Part shown: positions 8,399 to 17,468 of the stretch, one piece after another | How the letters are laid out: every line of letters starts with the position of its first letter | Position numbering within the stretch: the first letter of the stretch is position 1 | From: CBDDKZ01 sp965230415 | GTDB lineage: Bacteria; Bacteroidota; Bacteroidia; Cytophagales; JAAEPT01 | NCBI GenBank assembly: GCA_965230415.1 | Contig: CBDDKZ010000005.1 | Span: 1,116,001 to 1,180,000 of the forward strand | Direction of reading: 5' to 3' | Length of the DNA: 64,000 bases | The notes under the pieces: model-generated | Seen by the model: the letters and a program-made list of their open reading frames with translations, nothing else | Database searches by the model: none | What the model was told of the DNA's origin: nothing | Program-made: the position numbers and the translations under genes

Positions 8399-8634
8399 AA
8401 CTATTTACTTTTAATGAAGATATCCTTTAAGAAGATGTGCTTTTGGCTAAAATTAAACTGAACGGGGTTCATTTGATCATAATGACCACCACTGTACTTA
8501 TCGCAAACATCTCAACCTGAAAACCTTTGGTGCTCTAAGCAACATTTGAAAATCGGCCTTACTTAAAGGTCTTCGCTAATTTAACAATATCTAAGTTAGC
8601 TAGAGTACTCAGTAACGACATTACATGACGAAAA
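8399..8634 (-). ncRNA. Candidate bridge RNA region in the IS110 5' non-coding end, copy A
   Basis: This 236-bp region lies upstream of the recombinase start, where IS110-group elements such as IS621 encode a bridge RNA. In recombinase sense GAAGACCTTT (8565-8574) can pair with AAAGGTTTTC (8519-8528) to make a 10-bp stem with one G·U. It encloses a loop that holds the small hairpin TGCT-TAG-AGCA. The 3' arm contains AAGGTTTTC, an exact 9-nt copy of the element/target junction (8630-8638). A second stem, GGTCATT with AATGAACC and one bulge, lies nearer the gene. Transcription is not shown by sequence. The RNA's existence is inferred from the family, and its ends are unknown. Confidence 0.5.
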
Positions 8635-8644
8635 CCTTATAGGT
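8634..8644. repeat. Phased dyad array 1, unit 4 (split by IS copy A)
   Basis: ACCTTATAGGT abuts the element's left end, followed by TGG. Removing the element joins it to 7004, where it sits 21 bp after unit 3 and completes a four-unit array. It lies 8 bp from the stop codon of the giant gene. Confidence 0.8.
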
Positions 8645-8652
8645 TGGACGGA

Positions 8653-11600
8653 CTATCTTAAGATTGTCACATCGCCGCTATAACGTAACCCTCGAAAGTT
8701 TAATCTAATATCAAAATAATAGGTACCAATCGGCAACGCAGCGCCACGCTCATTCCCCCCATTCCATGTATTATCATAGGAATCTTTATTTTTCCATACC
8801 ACATTTCCCCAACGATTTGTCACCCGGATTTCGGCATCCGGATAATCTTCGATATTAGCAATCTTCCAGGTGTCATTAACCCCATCTTCATTTGGAGTAA
8901 ATACATTAGGAATCCGAATCAGGTTCAATACCGATATCGAAACTTCCGTCGTATTTTCACAGCCTATGTCATTTTCGGAATGCACCTCGTAGGTGCTTGT
9001 TATAGCAGGAAAGGCACTAAACTGTCGATCCTCCGGATAGGGACCCTGGAAAGCAATTTCATCGGTAGCAACATCCCACCAGGTCACATAATTACCATTT
9101 GTTGTCACACTGTAGAATGCTTCTTCTCCTTCCACGATGGTTGTTGGATTTATTTGAGCATTAACAGTCACCTCTTCGATTAAAACATTAACTGTATCAC
9201 TTTCCGAACATCCCAATGCAGGGTCGCTAACGTTTAATATAAACTGGTATTCACCGGATTCACTTGTATTTAGCTCCGGGTTTTGTATAGTACTATCGTC
9301 TAATAAAGCTGAAGGAGACCAACTATACTCAGGCCCATAATTCCCCTGCAAATTAAATTGTTGACCCTTACAAATAACTGTATCGACTCCGGCATCTACA
9401 TAAACATTTTCTACTGCTATCGTTGTGCTGTCTATATCCGGACACTGACCACTACCGTCGGTAGCCCTTACAGTCAATATATAAGTACCCGTATCTGCGG
9501 CGGTGAAGCCCGGAGTTTGGCTGCTGGTGTCAATCAATATTCCACCATTGCTCTGCCAGCTAAACAGTGCACCTGTTGTCGTAGTCGTTGCACGTACCTG
9601 ACCTGTATCGCCCACACAGAGTCTCGGGCTTAATGCCTCCGCGTTTACTATTACATCTCCTATTGTCACTTCCACCGTGTCTTTATCGGTACAGTTATTG
9701 GCATTGGTCACACTTACTTCGTAGGAAATGGTACCTGCCGCTGTTGGATTCACTACCTGAGGGTTGGCTATCGTGGCATTGTCCAGATAGGTCGCTGGGC
9801 TCCAGCTATAGCTCGTCGCTCCGGGGGCTGTTACATTCAACAGGCTACTGGTACTCCCCAGGCACATGAAAAAATCTGCGCTTGCCAATGCCTCTATACT
9901 ATCTACTTCTACCAACACACTTGTTGTATCGTTGCAACGTCCGCTTGTAGTAGTAACGGTCAACAAATAACGTGTTGTGTTCGTAGGATTCACAGTAGGA
10001 GAAGCACTGTTTACATTATCTATGCTCCCATTATCCGGACTCCACAGGTAAGTTCCGCCACCTGTTGCTGTCAATGGCAGGTCATCTCCTCTACATATGG
10101 TTTGAGCTACTGTCAATATCTGAGCAACGACGTTTTCAACATCGATAATTATCGTATCACTATCTGTACATCCAGCAATAAGCGGATCTTCTACTTCAAC
10201 AATGTATGTACTGGTAACGTAGGGGCTAGCGACAGGATCAGCAATACTGTTATTATTTAGCGTATCTGTACCTCCAAGTACAGACCAGGAATAATTACCT
10301 ATCACACCGACATTAAATTGATGAATGTCTCCTGCGCAAATCACAATATCTGGCCCGAGGTCTACTTCAATTCCACCTGTATTCACCGTCACGGAATCGT
10401 AAGCCACACAGTAGCCGATAGCACTTCTTACTTCCACAGAGTAGGTAGTCGTATCTGTCGGGGTGGCTATGGGGTTCGCTATCGTTGTGGAACTCAGTGT
10501 TCCGTCGTTCGGCGTCCAACGATAAGTATCGCCACCACTGGCCGTCAATTGCGCCTGACCACCTTCACAGATATTGATCGCATCACCGGCTTCTGCTTCT
10601 ACGTAGTCTACGGTGATAGTCACCGAATCCGTATTCACACAACCATTGGTATCGGTGCCTGTCACGGTATAAGTAGTTGTCACTGTAGGAGTAATTAGCT
10701 GACTGCTATCAGTCGGGCCGTTGCCCCATTGGTAAGTTGCCGCCCCGGTGGCATAAATAGTATCACTTGCGCCTCGACAGATTGTATCCTCTTCTGTTGC
10801 GATCACTGTTGGTAGTGGATTCACCACTAGTTGAACAATCGCCGTATCACGATCGTTGTTGCCATCTGTGACAATGACTGTATACTCTGTCGTGGTAGTG
10901 GGGTTGTCTGTTTGCGTAGCTCCGGTGGCATTGACCAGATTCCCGCCGTTCCAGGTAAAGGTAAAGTTGCCATCGCCCATCGTTGCAGCTGCGCTGAGGG
11001 TGTCTGTTTCACCTATACAAATGGTATCACCCAGGGCTGTGATTAAAGGCCCACAGTTCACTTCAAAGCTTACACAAGCGATAGCTGTATCCATACAGCC
11101 ATTATTATCAATTCCAAGGACCCCGAAGCAGGCTTGCACATCGGTTGTCGCTGTCGGTTGACCGGTGAATACCCAAGGGTCGGCGATATTGGTATCAGAC
11201 AAGATTTGTCCATCGTTCAGTGAGGTCCAGAAGTAGTTGGTGGCCCCTGTTGCCTGCAGCTGCACACTGTCTTCTTTACATATTTGTGTGTCTTCAGCAC
11301 TAACTACCGGTAAAGTATTAACCGTAACTGTTAATGCTGCGGTATTTTCACAGCCGTTGATATCGGTACCTGTTACTGTATAGGTGGTAGTAACTGTCGG
11401 ACTCACAGACGCACTTGGTACTGTGGTCAGTCCATTATCCCAACTGTAAGTGGTAGCTCCTCCTGCACGAATTGTGGCCGTATCGCCCAGGCAGATGGCG
11501 GTGTCCGGCTCGGCGGTGACAAGAGGCAAAGCATACACCACTAAAATTACTGTAGTGTCGTGTAAATTGTTGCTTGCATCGGTAACAGTAACATCATATA

Positions 11601-14600
11601 TAAGGGTTCCACTTGTAGTGGGAACCGCGTTAACTGTATCACCGGTACTTGTGATCAGACCATCACCCACCCAATCAAAAGTATAGCTACTGGAATCGCC
11701 TCCTGCTCCCCAGGCTACCAAAGTGGCCGTATCTCCAATACAGATCGTATCGCCCAAGCCGGTGACCTGAGGGTTACAAAACTGAAGCGGAATTTCGATA
11801 TCCAGCAAAGCACACTGATTGTTAAGATTAACCCCTACGGAATACGTTCCCGGACCGTAATTATTTTCCGAAATACCTACAATAGTATCTGTCTCGCCGG
11901 GCAACTCCTGATTATTCAGGTACCACTGGTAAACAGCACCGGGAATATCGCTGATAAACACCTGTAAATCATTCCTACAAAAACTACCAATTGTATCTAA
12001 TTGAGCATTATGCGAAACGGTACTTTGCAATTGAAGATTGTCTATATAAAAATAACGGCTGTCATCATAGCCTGTTGCCGGCAATGTACATGGAGCCCCC
12101 ATCATAAACGCTCTCACGTCAAAAGTAGGATACAATGTAATTGTAACTTCTGTCCAATTATCCTCAATAGCGTTTGGATCAATATCCAGCGTGCCAATAA
12201 GTTCCCAATTGCCATGTTCGGGTGGGCATACTCTCCATTCCGGTATGGGCAATTCGTTACAATTGGGCGTTCCATAAAACGAAAAGGCAGTCACCGGAAT
12301 ATCTTCTCCACCGGTTCCATTAATTGGTAACGCTACACTAAAAGTAATCTCATATTCGCCTCCGGCTAACATTGGTTCATCGAGACAGGTACCTATAAAC
12401 TCGCGTGTCCTATCTGACCATATCATACGTGCCACCGCATCTCCATCCGGAAACGGGAGTGGTATATTGTTAGGAAAATCATCTTCGGCACAAAAATGCA
12501 TAAAATCACTGGTATTATTGGTAGCTTGTTGCCAGCTTACCGCGCATTCCAATGTGTAAGAGCCAGTAGTGCCATCCCATAGCGGACAACACAGTGTATC
12601 TTCAAAAGAGGGGTTTGGTATCAAGGAGCCTCCCGGACCACCAATGACCAAGGTGCTATCACAGTCACAATCTCCGAGTACAACAACTATTACCGTGGTA
12701 TCATGTGTATTATTACTTCCATCTGTGACGGTAACGTTATACACCACATTTCCGGATGTTGATGGTACCGCTGTCACACTGTCTCCTGAGGCTGTTGTCA
12801 AACCATCGCCGGTCCAGTTAAAAGTATAATCAGAGGAATCGCCCTCCTGAGCCCAGGCAACTAAAGTGGCTGTATCTCCCAGACAAATGGTATCACCTGA
12901 TCCAAAGACTCTTGGGTTACACGGTTGAATGGTAATTATAACAGTATCCTCCTCTTCACATATGGGCGCAAAAGAAATGTCATCGAGTGCAAAATCGTTA
13001 CCGTCAGCTTCTGTACTCTGATTTACCATACATACCTCGGCTGTAGTTGCCGTACCGGAATTCCAGGTATCAAAAAACTGGTTCCATACACAACCGTCAT
13101 AGTTTGTTGTAAACTCCCCTAATTCAACACCATTCACAAAAAAAGATAGCTGTGCCGGAGCATTAGATCTAAAGTTCCAAACCCAGGTTGAAAACTCGTA
13201 ATCCATTCCTTCAATAACATTAACAGTTTGACACCATACATTTTGATCCGGAATAGGAGCCCCGTTCACTACCATCATTTGATCACCGGGAGCAGGAGTA
13301 TGATCACCGCAAGCGGGAGTATTAAAATTACTGTGCGCATTATCAGTACTATTAGTAACGTAATACAACCCTTCACCTGAAAGCGGACCAAAAATACCCC
13401 AGGGTTGCACAGGTAAGTTGTATTGTGAGTCAAAACCGGTGGCTCCGTCTTCAAAATCACCATTGACAATTACGTTTTCTCCTAAAGTCCATGTTCTTAC
13501 CCAAACGGTATCGGTTTCGGTTACGGTGTAGGTCTGACCAGTACTACCATCACTCCATAAAATACTGTCAAAGCCTGCACCTATATCTAACATATAAGGG
13601 CCTTCACATAATGTAGTATCAGGACCTAAGTCCGGTTCATCGCAGGTGAGGGGATCACAATTTGATATAGTCACATTTATGGTATCGCCACTTTTACATA
13701 TCGGAGCAAATGATATATCGTCCAGGCCAAAATCATTACCATCAGCTTCTACACTTTGATTGACCACACACACTTCAGCGCTTGTACTTCCATCGGATTC
13801 CCAGGTTTCTGCAAACTGATTCCAATCACAATCGCCATAATTCGCTACAAAAGTACCTCCTAAAGTGTTTCCATTCACCGAAAACGACAATTCTGCAGCT
13901 TCCGCAGAATTATAATTCCAAACCCAGGTCGAGAATTCGTAGTCAACCCCGGGAATTATTGGTATTGTCTGGCACCAAACCTGAACATCTGCTACGCTGG
14001 CCCCATTCACCAGCATAAAACTGTCACCCGGAACTGTGTGATCCACGCAGTTACCAGGGAGATTATTATGTCCATCCTGTGGTGTAGCGACAACGGTATA
14101 CCGTCCCTCATCCCAAACCGCACCATTTGGATTTGTAGGGTCACCTGCTAAATATTGGGAAGTAAAACCTGTCTCTCCAGCTTCAAAATCGCCATTGACA
14201 ATCACATTTTCGCCTAAAGTCCAGGTTTCCACATAGTAAGTACCGGATTGAGTCACATTTAAAGAAGTTCCTGTAGAACCATCGCTCCATACAATGCTAT
14301 CGTAGATACCGTTTGGTACTGATAACGACACGGGTGAGGTACAAGAAGCAATATCTTCTCCCAAGTCGGGTTTATCACAAGCAGGCACGTCACAGTTGGT
14401 GAAGTTAACATTAATGGTGTCTCCCATTTCACATACCGGGGCGAAAGAAATATCATCAAGCGCAAAATCATTACCCCCGGCTTGGGTTGACTCATTCACT
14501 ATGCATATTTCAATATTCGTATTAGCCTCAGAATTCCATACTGTAAAAAATTCCCGCCATTCGCAACCTTCGTAATCTGGATTAAGTCCATCTCCAATTT

Positions 14601-15525
14601 CAACACCATTGATATAAAAAGATAAACTGGCGCTTCTATTACCTACAGTATCCTGATTCCATACCCAGGAAGAAAATTGATAAGTCGTATTTGGCAGTAC
14701 AGTAATAGTCTGACACCATACACTTTCACCTACTACACTGGAACCATTTACCATCATCATTTGATCTCCGGGATCAGCTGTATGATCGAAGCAAACAGGG
14801 TCATTGAAATGATCATGAGCTAAATCCGTCCTTGTGGTCACCAAATACGTTCCGGGATCTGATATGGGCCCAAATCCTCCCCCTGTTCCCACCACATAAT
14901 CGGTGGTGAAACCCTGATCACCATCTTCAAAATCGCCATTTGTTATTACATTCTGTCCGAGCGTACGGGTACGTACATGATAGGTGCCAGAAGTATTAAC
15001 GGTATAGGTCTGACCTATAGTTCCGTCTTGCCAGATAATACTGTCAAACCCTGCACCGGCATTAAGCACCACCGGTGCTTCACAGCTTATGATATCCTCT
15101 CCCAGGTCGGGCTTAGCACAAGGCTGAGGGTTGCAGGCATGATCACTTACCACAAACTCATCAACAACACAGGAACCATTGAAATTAGAAGTATAAACAA
15201 CCTGGTAAGTACCTGTCGACAATAAGTTACCGCTTACATTCAGGAAGTCCGTTGTAATACCCCGAAGTGCTTCACCGTTTAAATACCATTGAAAGCTACC
15301 ATTTCCATTTGTTTCGGTATTCAGGACAAGGTCATTGGAACAATAATAGCCTGTTGAAGTAATATTTACGGCTACATTTCTCGGATCACAGGAGCAGTCA
15401 TCATCATTTAAATCAACCAAAAAATCGCCATCATTATCTTCACCATCTGTACAGTCTTCTGTCTGAGACCACCCAAAATGGCATAACAATAAAAATAAAC
15501 CGTAAAAGAATAAGCTTCTCCGCAT
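8653..15525 (-). CDS. Giant T9SS type B surface protein with CBM-like head and Ig-like stalk (2290 aa)
   Basis: A secreted multidomain protein. The signal peptide (1-20) is followed by a MopE-type metal-binding motif (DCTDGEDNDGDFLVDLNDDDC, about 24-44). Three copies follow of a ~190-aa beta-sandwich, carbohydrate-binding-like module that starts NVITNGDFE or NVIVNGDFE (about 190-385, 435-625 and 680-870). Another lectin-like module starts SLIPNPSFEDT (about 968-1170). Then come some ten Ig-like/PKD-like repeats (DTICxGxxxxLxAxG, YxWxP, TTTYxVxV). The CHU_C domain ends the protein (about 2205-2290, from RIPNVFTPNEDGVNDTW to GDVTILR). CHU_C directs export by T9SS as a type B substrate. Parts of the stalk are nearly identical to the 2466-aa paralogue. 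It is probably an adhesin or SprB-like filament; its ligand is unknown. Confidence 0.88.
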   Translation of the reverse strand: MRRSLFFYGLFLLLCHFGWSQTEDCTDGEDNDGDFLVDLNDDDCSCDPRNVAVNITSTGYYCSNDLVLNTETNGNGSFQWYLNGEALRGITTDFLNVSGNLLSTGTYQVVYTSNFNGSCVVDEFVVSDHACNPQPCAKPDLGEDIISCEAPVVLNAGAGFDSIIWQDGTIGQTYTVNTSGTYHVRTRTLGQNVITNGDFEDGDQGFTTDYVVGTGGGFGPISDPGTYLVTTRTDLAHDHFNDPVCFDHTADPGDQMMMVNGSSVVGESVWCQTITVLPNTTYQFSSWVWNQDTVGNRSASLSFYINGVEIGDGLNPDYEGCEWREFFTVWNSEANTNIEICIVNESTQAGGNDFALDDISFAPVCEMGDTINVNFTNCDVPACDKPDLGEDIASCTSPVSLSVPNGIYDSIVWSDGSTGTSLNVTQSGTYYVETWTLGENVIVNGDFEAGETGFTSQYLAGDPTNPNGAVWDEGRYTVVATPQDGHNNLPGNCVDHTVPGDSFMLVNGASVADVQVWCQTIPIIPGVDYEFSTWVWNYNSAEAAELSFSVNGNTLGGTFVANYGDCDWNQFAETWESDGSTSAEVCVVNQSVEADGNDFGLDDISFAPICKSGDTINVTISNCDPLTCDEPDLGPDTTLCEGPYMLDIGAGFDSILWSDGSTGQTYTVTETDTVWVRTWTLGENVIVNGDFEDGATGFDSQYNLPVQPWGIFGPLSGEGLYYVTNSTDNAHSNFNTPACGDHTPAPGDQMMVVNGAPIPDQNVWCQTVNVIEGMDYEFSTWVWNFRSNAPAQLSFFVNGVELGEFTTNYDGCVWNQFFDTWNSGTATTAEVCMVNQSTEADGNDFALDDISFAPICEEEDTVIITIQPCNPRVFGSGDTICLGDTATLVAWAQEGDSSDYTFNWTGDGLTTASGDSVTAVPSTSGNVVYNVTVTDGSNNTHDTTVIVVVLGDCDCDSTLVIGGPGGSLIPNPSFEDTLCCPLWDGTTGSYTLECAVSWQQATNNTSDFMHFCAEDDFPNNIPLPFPDGDAVARMIWSDRTREFIGTCLDEPMLAGGEYEITFSVALPINGTGGEDIPVTAFSFYGTPNCNELPIPEWRVCPPEHGNWELIGTLDIDPNAIEDNWTEVTITLYPTFDVRAFMMGAPCTLPATGYDDSRYFYIDNLQLQSTVSHNAQLDTIGSFCRNDLQVFISDIPGAVYQWYLNNQELPGETDTIVGISENNYGPGTYSVGVNLNNQCALLDIEIPLQFCNPQVTGLGDTICIGDTATLVAWGAGGDSSSYTFDWVGDGLITSTGDTVNAVPTTSGTLIYDVTVTDASNNLHDTTVILVVYALPLVTAEPDTAICLGDTATIRAGGATTYSWDNGLTTVPSASVSPTVTTTYTVTGTDINGCENTAALTVTVNTLPVVSAEDTQICKEDSVQLQATGATNYFWTSLNDGQILSDTNIADPWVFTGQPTATTDVQACFGVLGIDNNGCMDTAIACVSFEVNCGPLITALGDTICIGETDTLSAAATMGDGNFTFTWNGGNLVNATGATQTDNPTTTTEYTVIVTDGNNDRDTAIVQLVVNPLPTVIATEEDTICRGASDTIYATGAATYQWGNGPTDSSQLITPTVTTTYTVTGTDTNGCVNTDSVTITVDYVEAEAGDAINICEGGQAQLTASGGDTYRWTPNDGTLSSTTIANPIATPTDTTTYSVEVRSAIGYCVAYDSVTVNTGGIEVDLGPDIVICAGDIHQFNVGVIGNYSWSVLGGTDTLNNNSIADPVASPYVTSTYIVEVEDPLIAGCTDSDTIIIDVENVVAQILTVAQTICRGDDLPLTATGGGTYLWSPDNGSIDNVNSASPTVNPTNTTRYLLTVTTTSGRCNDTTSVLVEVDSIEALASADFFMCLGSTSSLLNVTAPGATSYSWSPATYLDNATIANPQVVNPTAAGTISYEVSVTNANNCTDKDTVEVTIGDVIVNAEALSPRLCVGDTGQVRATTTTTGALFSWQSNGGILIDTSSQTPGFTAADTGTYILTVRATDGSGQCPDIDSTTIAVENVYVDAGVDTVICKGQQFNLQGNYGPEYSWSPSALLDDSTIQNPELNTSESGEYQFILNVSDPALGCSESDTVNVLIEEVTVNAQINPTTIVEGEEAFYSVTTNGNYVTWWDVATDEIAFQGPYPEDRQFSAFPAITSTYEVHSENDIGCENTTEVSISVLNLIRIPNVFTPNEDGVNDTWKIANIEDYPDAEIRVTNRWGNVVWKNKDSYDNTWNGGNERGAALPIGTYYFDIRLNFRGLRYSGDVTILR

Positions 15526-15749
15526 TAACTTTTTTGTTAGTTCTATTGTGTTCTTTCCTTTTTGGGGTTGAAAAGAGAGGCTGACAACATAGCCTACTAA
15601 TTAATCCGAAAAAAATCAAATAGTAACCTATGCAACCTTTAAAATTAATCTTCAAATGACGTTTATCATTCAAAAATTCAATGAACACCTTATTACAATT
15701 ATACAAAACTTAAGGCTGATTTGAAAGGGTTATTTATTTTCTGTTAAAC
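15526..15749. other. Intergenic leader of the 2290-aa gene, no feature recognised
   Basis: A short AT-rich region between the start of the giant gene and the dyad array. No gene, RNA or convincing TAnnTTTG promoter was recognised. Confidence 0.5.
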
Positions 15750-15812
15750 TCTGGGTAGGTTGCGGTTAAAGCCTGGAAGGTTATTTTTTACACCTATAAG
15801 GTTGGTAAAAAA
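15750..15812. repeat. Phased dyad array 2 (units 1-3 plus first base of unit 4)
   Basis: A degenerate unit TCTGGGTAGGT (15750-15760) is followed by GCCTGGAAGGT (15771-15781) and ACCTATAAGGT (15792-15802), again on a 21-bp period. The fourth unit, ACCTTATAGGT, is split by the tandem IS110 pair and resumes at 19073-19082. Its phase is 20-21 bp, uncertain because the number of A residues at the crossover is ambiguous. Rejoined, units 3 and 4 form a 12-bp inverted repeat with a 7-nt loop, just downstream of the giant gene ending at 19108. Confidence 0.8.
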
Positions 15813-15838
15813 CTGACTAACTCCCTTATCAATTTACT

Positions 15839-17206
15839 TTAACAAGTAGTTAAAGGGGGATTATCTTCTATTTGAACCATATCTATGGTTATGCTGTAGT
15901 TTTTCATCTGATTCTTTATTCTTTTGATGACCGAATTTCTTTGTTTGTCTTCATCAACATGAAGTTTTGTTCTGTTATAGGGCACTCCTTTTGTTACCAT
16001 ATTCCATATGATTACTGCCAGTTTTCTAGCCGTTGCACTAATGGCTGCGGCTCTGCCTTTTCTGAATGATATTTTGGCAAAAAAATCTTTGAGCGGTGTA
16101 GACTTCTTTTGATTTCCTATCACATTAGCAGCATTGCGTAGAGCTATTTTTACTCGATTACTTCCTTTAGGAATACGACTGGAAAGTAATTTGCCTCCAC
16201 TGACTTTGTTGTTAGGAGCCAGCCTAAGCCAGCTTGTAAACTGCTTGGCTGTTTCAAACTTACTGATCCCCTCTATCCCCAATTCACTCATCAATGTTAA
16301 CAGGGTTGCCGTACTAACACCTTCTATTTGAGAGAGGTCTACTCCTTCAAACATTTGATACGATAAGTTTTGAATATGTAGGTTTTTGGGATCGTTTTTA
16401 TTGTGTTTACGCTTACCCTTTGGGGGAAGGTGTTGTTTTTTATTTTCATCATCAACTATGATGTAATCAAGTTGCTCTCCAATTTCAAGATCACATTGTT
16501 TAATCTTGTCTTGATAAAAATCGTAGGTATCCAACTCTTGCTTAAGGGTAAACAGATAATCTTTTCTTCCATTTCCTTTCAATGCTTTGGCTATTTCTTC
16601 TTCACTTTTCTTGCATCTTTTATCTCTGAATGAAGCTAGTTTTTTCCCATCTGTTTCTCCTTGACAAATAGCTCGGATAATTTTCATGCCTGTAGCACCA
16701 CAAATGTCTCGAACCACTACATCAAGACGCAAATTGAGTAGACGCAGGTACTTTTGCATTTTATTACTACTACGGGCAGCGGACTTAATTAACGTATCTC
16801 GATGGCGACAATAGGTACGAAGAACTTCCGTTTTTTCTTCAGGTAAAAAGCTATGATTGAGAAGCCCCAGCATATGTAATTTCTGTATCCATTGACAGTC
16901 TTGTATGTCTGTTTTTCTACCTTTTATATGCTTGGTGAATTTACCATTACATAAACAGGTCTCAAATCCTGAGGCATCTAAGAGACTGTATAGATTCTGC
17001 CAATAACTACCTGTGCTTTCTAATGCCACCGTTCGTATCTGATGAGACTTAAGAAAGGAAACCAAATCCTCTAAGTCTTGATGATAAACCCCAAATTCTT
17101 TCACCTGATCAGCCCCTTGACCTACCGCTACCCAATGAGAACGACTCCCCACATCAATGCCCGCTGCATGAGGATGAACTACTTGCATCTCTACTGTATT
17201 ACTCAT
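15839..17206 (-). CDS. IS110-family DEDD recombinase/transposase, copy B
   Basis: A 455-aa protein equal to copy A except for I413T (NRTKLHV in place of NRIKLHV). D18, E63, D100, D103 and S336 are all retained. The gene has the same 236-bp 5' non-coding region and 26-bp 3' end. No frameshift or stop was seen, so it is probably active or only recently inserted. Confidence 0.95.
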   Translation of the reverse strand: MSNTVEMQVVHPHAAGIDVGSRSHWVAVGQGADQVKEFGVYHQDLEDLVSFLKSHQIRTVALESTGSYWQNLYSLLDASGFETCLCNGKFTKHIKGRKTDIQDCQWIQKLHMLGLLNHSFLPEEKTEVLRTYCRHRDTLIKSAARSSNKMQKYLRLLNLRLDVVVRDICGATGMKIIRAICQGETDGKKLASFRDKRCKKSEEEIAKALKGNGRKDYLFTLKQELDTYDFYQDKIKQCDLEIGEQLDYIIVDDENKKQHLPPKGKRKHNKNDPKNLHIQNLSYQMFEGVDLSQIEGVSTATLLTLMSELGIEGISKFETAKQFTSWLRLAPNNKVSGGKLLSSRIPKGSNRVKIALRNAANVIGNQKKSTPLKDFFAKISFRKGRAAAISATARKLAVIIWNMVTKGVPYNRTKLHVDEDKQRNSVIKRIKNQMKNYSITIDMVQIEDNPPLTTC

Positions 17207-17442
17207 AACTATTTACTTTTAATGAAGATATCCTTTAAGAAGATGTGCTTTTGGCTAAAATTAAACTGAACGGGGTTCATTTGATCATAATGACCACCAC
17301 TGTACTTATCGCAAACATCTCAACCTGAAAACCTTTGGTGCTCTAAGCAACATTTGAAAATCGGCCTTACTTAAAGGTCTTCGCTAATTTAACAATATCT
17401 AAGTTAGCTAGAGTACTCAGTAACGACATTACATGACGAAAA
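17207..17442 (-). ncRNA. Candidate bridge RNA region, copy B
   Basis: The equivalent of the region in copy A. The stem arm AAAGGTTTTC lies at 17327-17336 on the minus strand. Here the outer boundary is copy C, so the junction reads GAAAACTGAC and not GAAAACCTT. This copy therefore shows the donor-junction form. Confidence 0.45.
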
Positions 17443-17468
17443 CTGACTAACTCCCTTATCAATTTACT

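Larger units (their letters stand above)
7005..8634 (-). mobile_element. IS110-family insertion sequence, copy A (1630 bp)
   Basis: Boundaries were set by comparing three copies. The element begins CTGACTAACTCCC on the plus strand and ends ATTACATGACGAAAA, and every copy is 1630 bp. The exact crossover cannot be placed within the shared AAAC because target and element agree there. There are no terminal inverted repeats and no obvious target duplication, as expected for IS110. The transposase is preceded by 236 bp of non-coding DNA and followed by only 26 bp. That layout is IS110-group (long 5' end), not IS1111-group. Confidence 0.92.
15813..17442 (-). mobile_element. IS110-family insertion sequence, copy B (1630 bp)
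   Basis: Nearly identical to copy A and the same length. Its right end (CTGACTAACTCCC) joins dyad array 2, while its left end (GACGAAAA) joins directly to the right end of copy C with no intervening base. The B/C junction is therefore the abutted-ends sequence expected of a circular or tandem IS110 intermediate. Confidence 0.92.
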
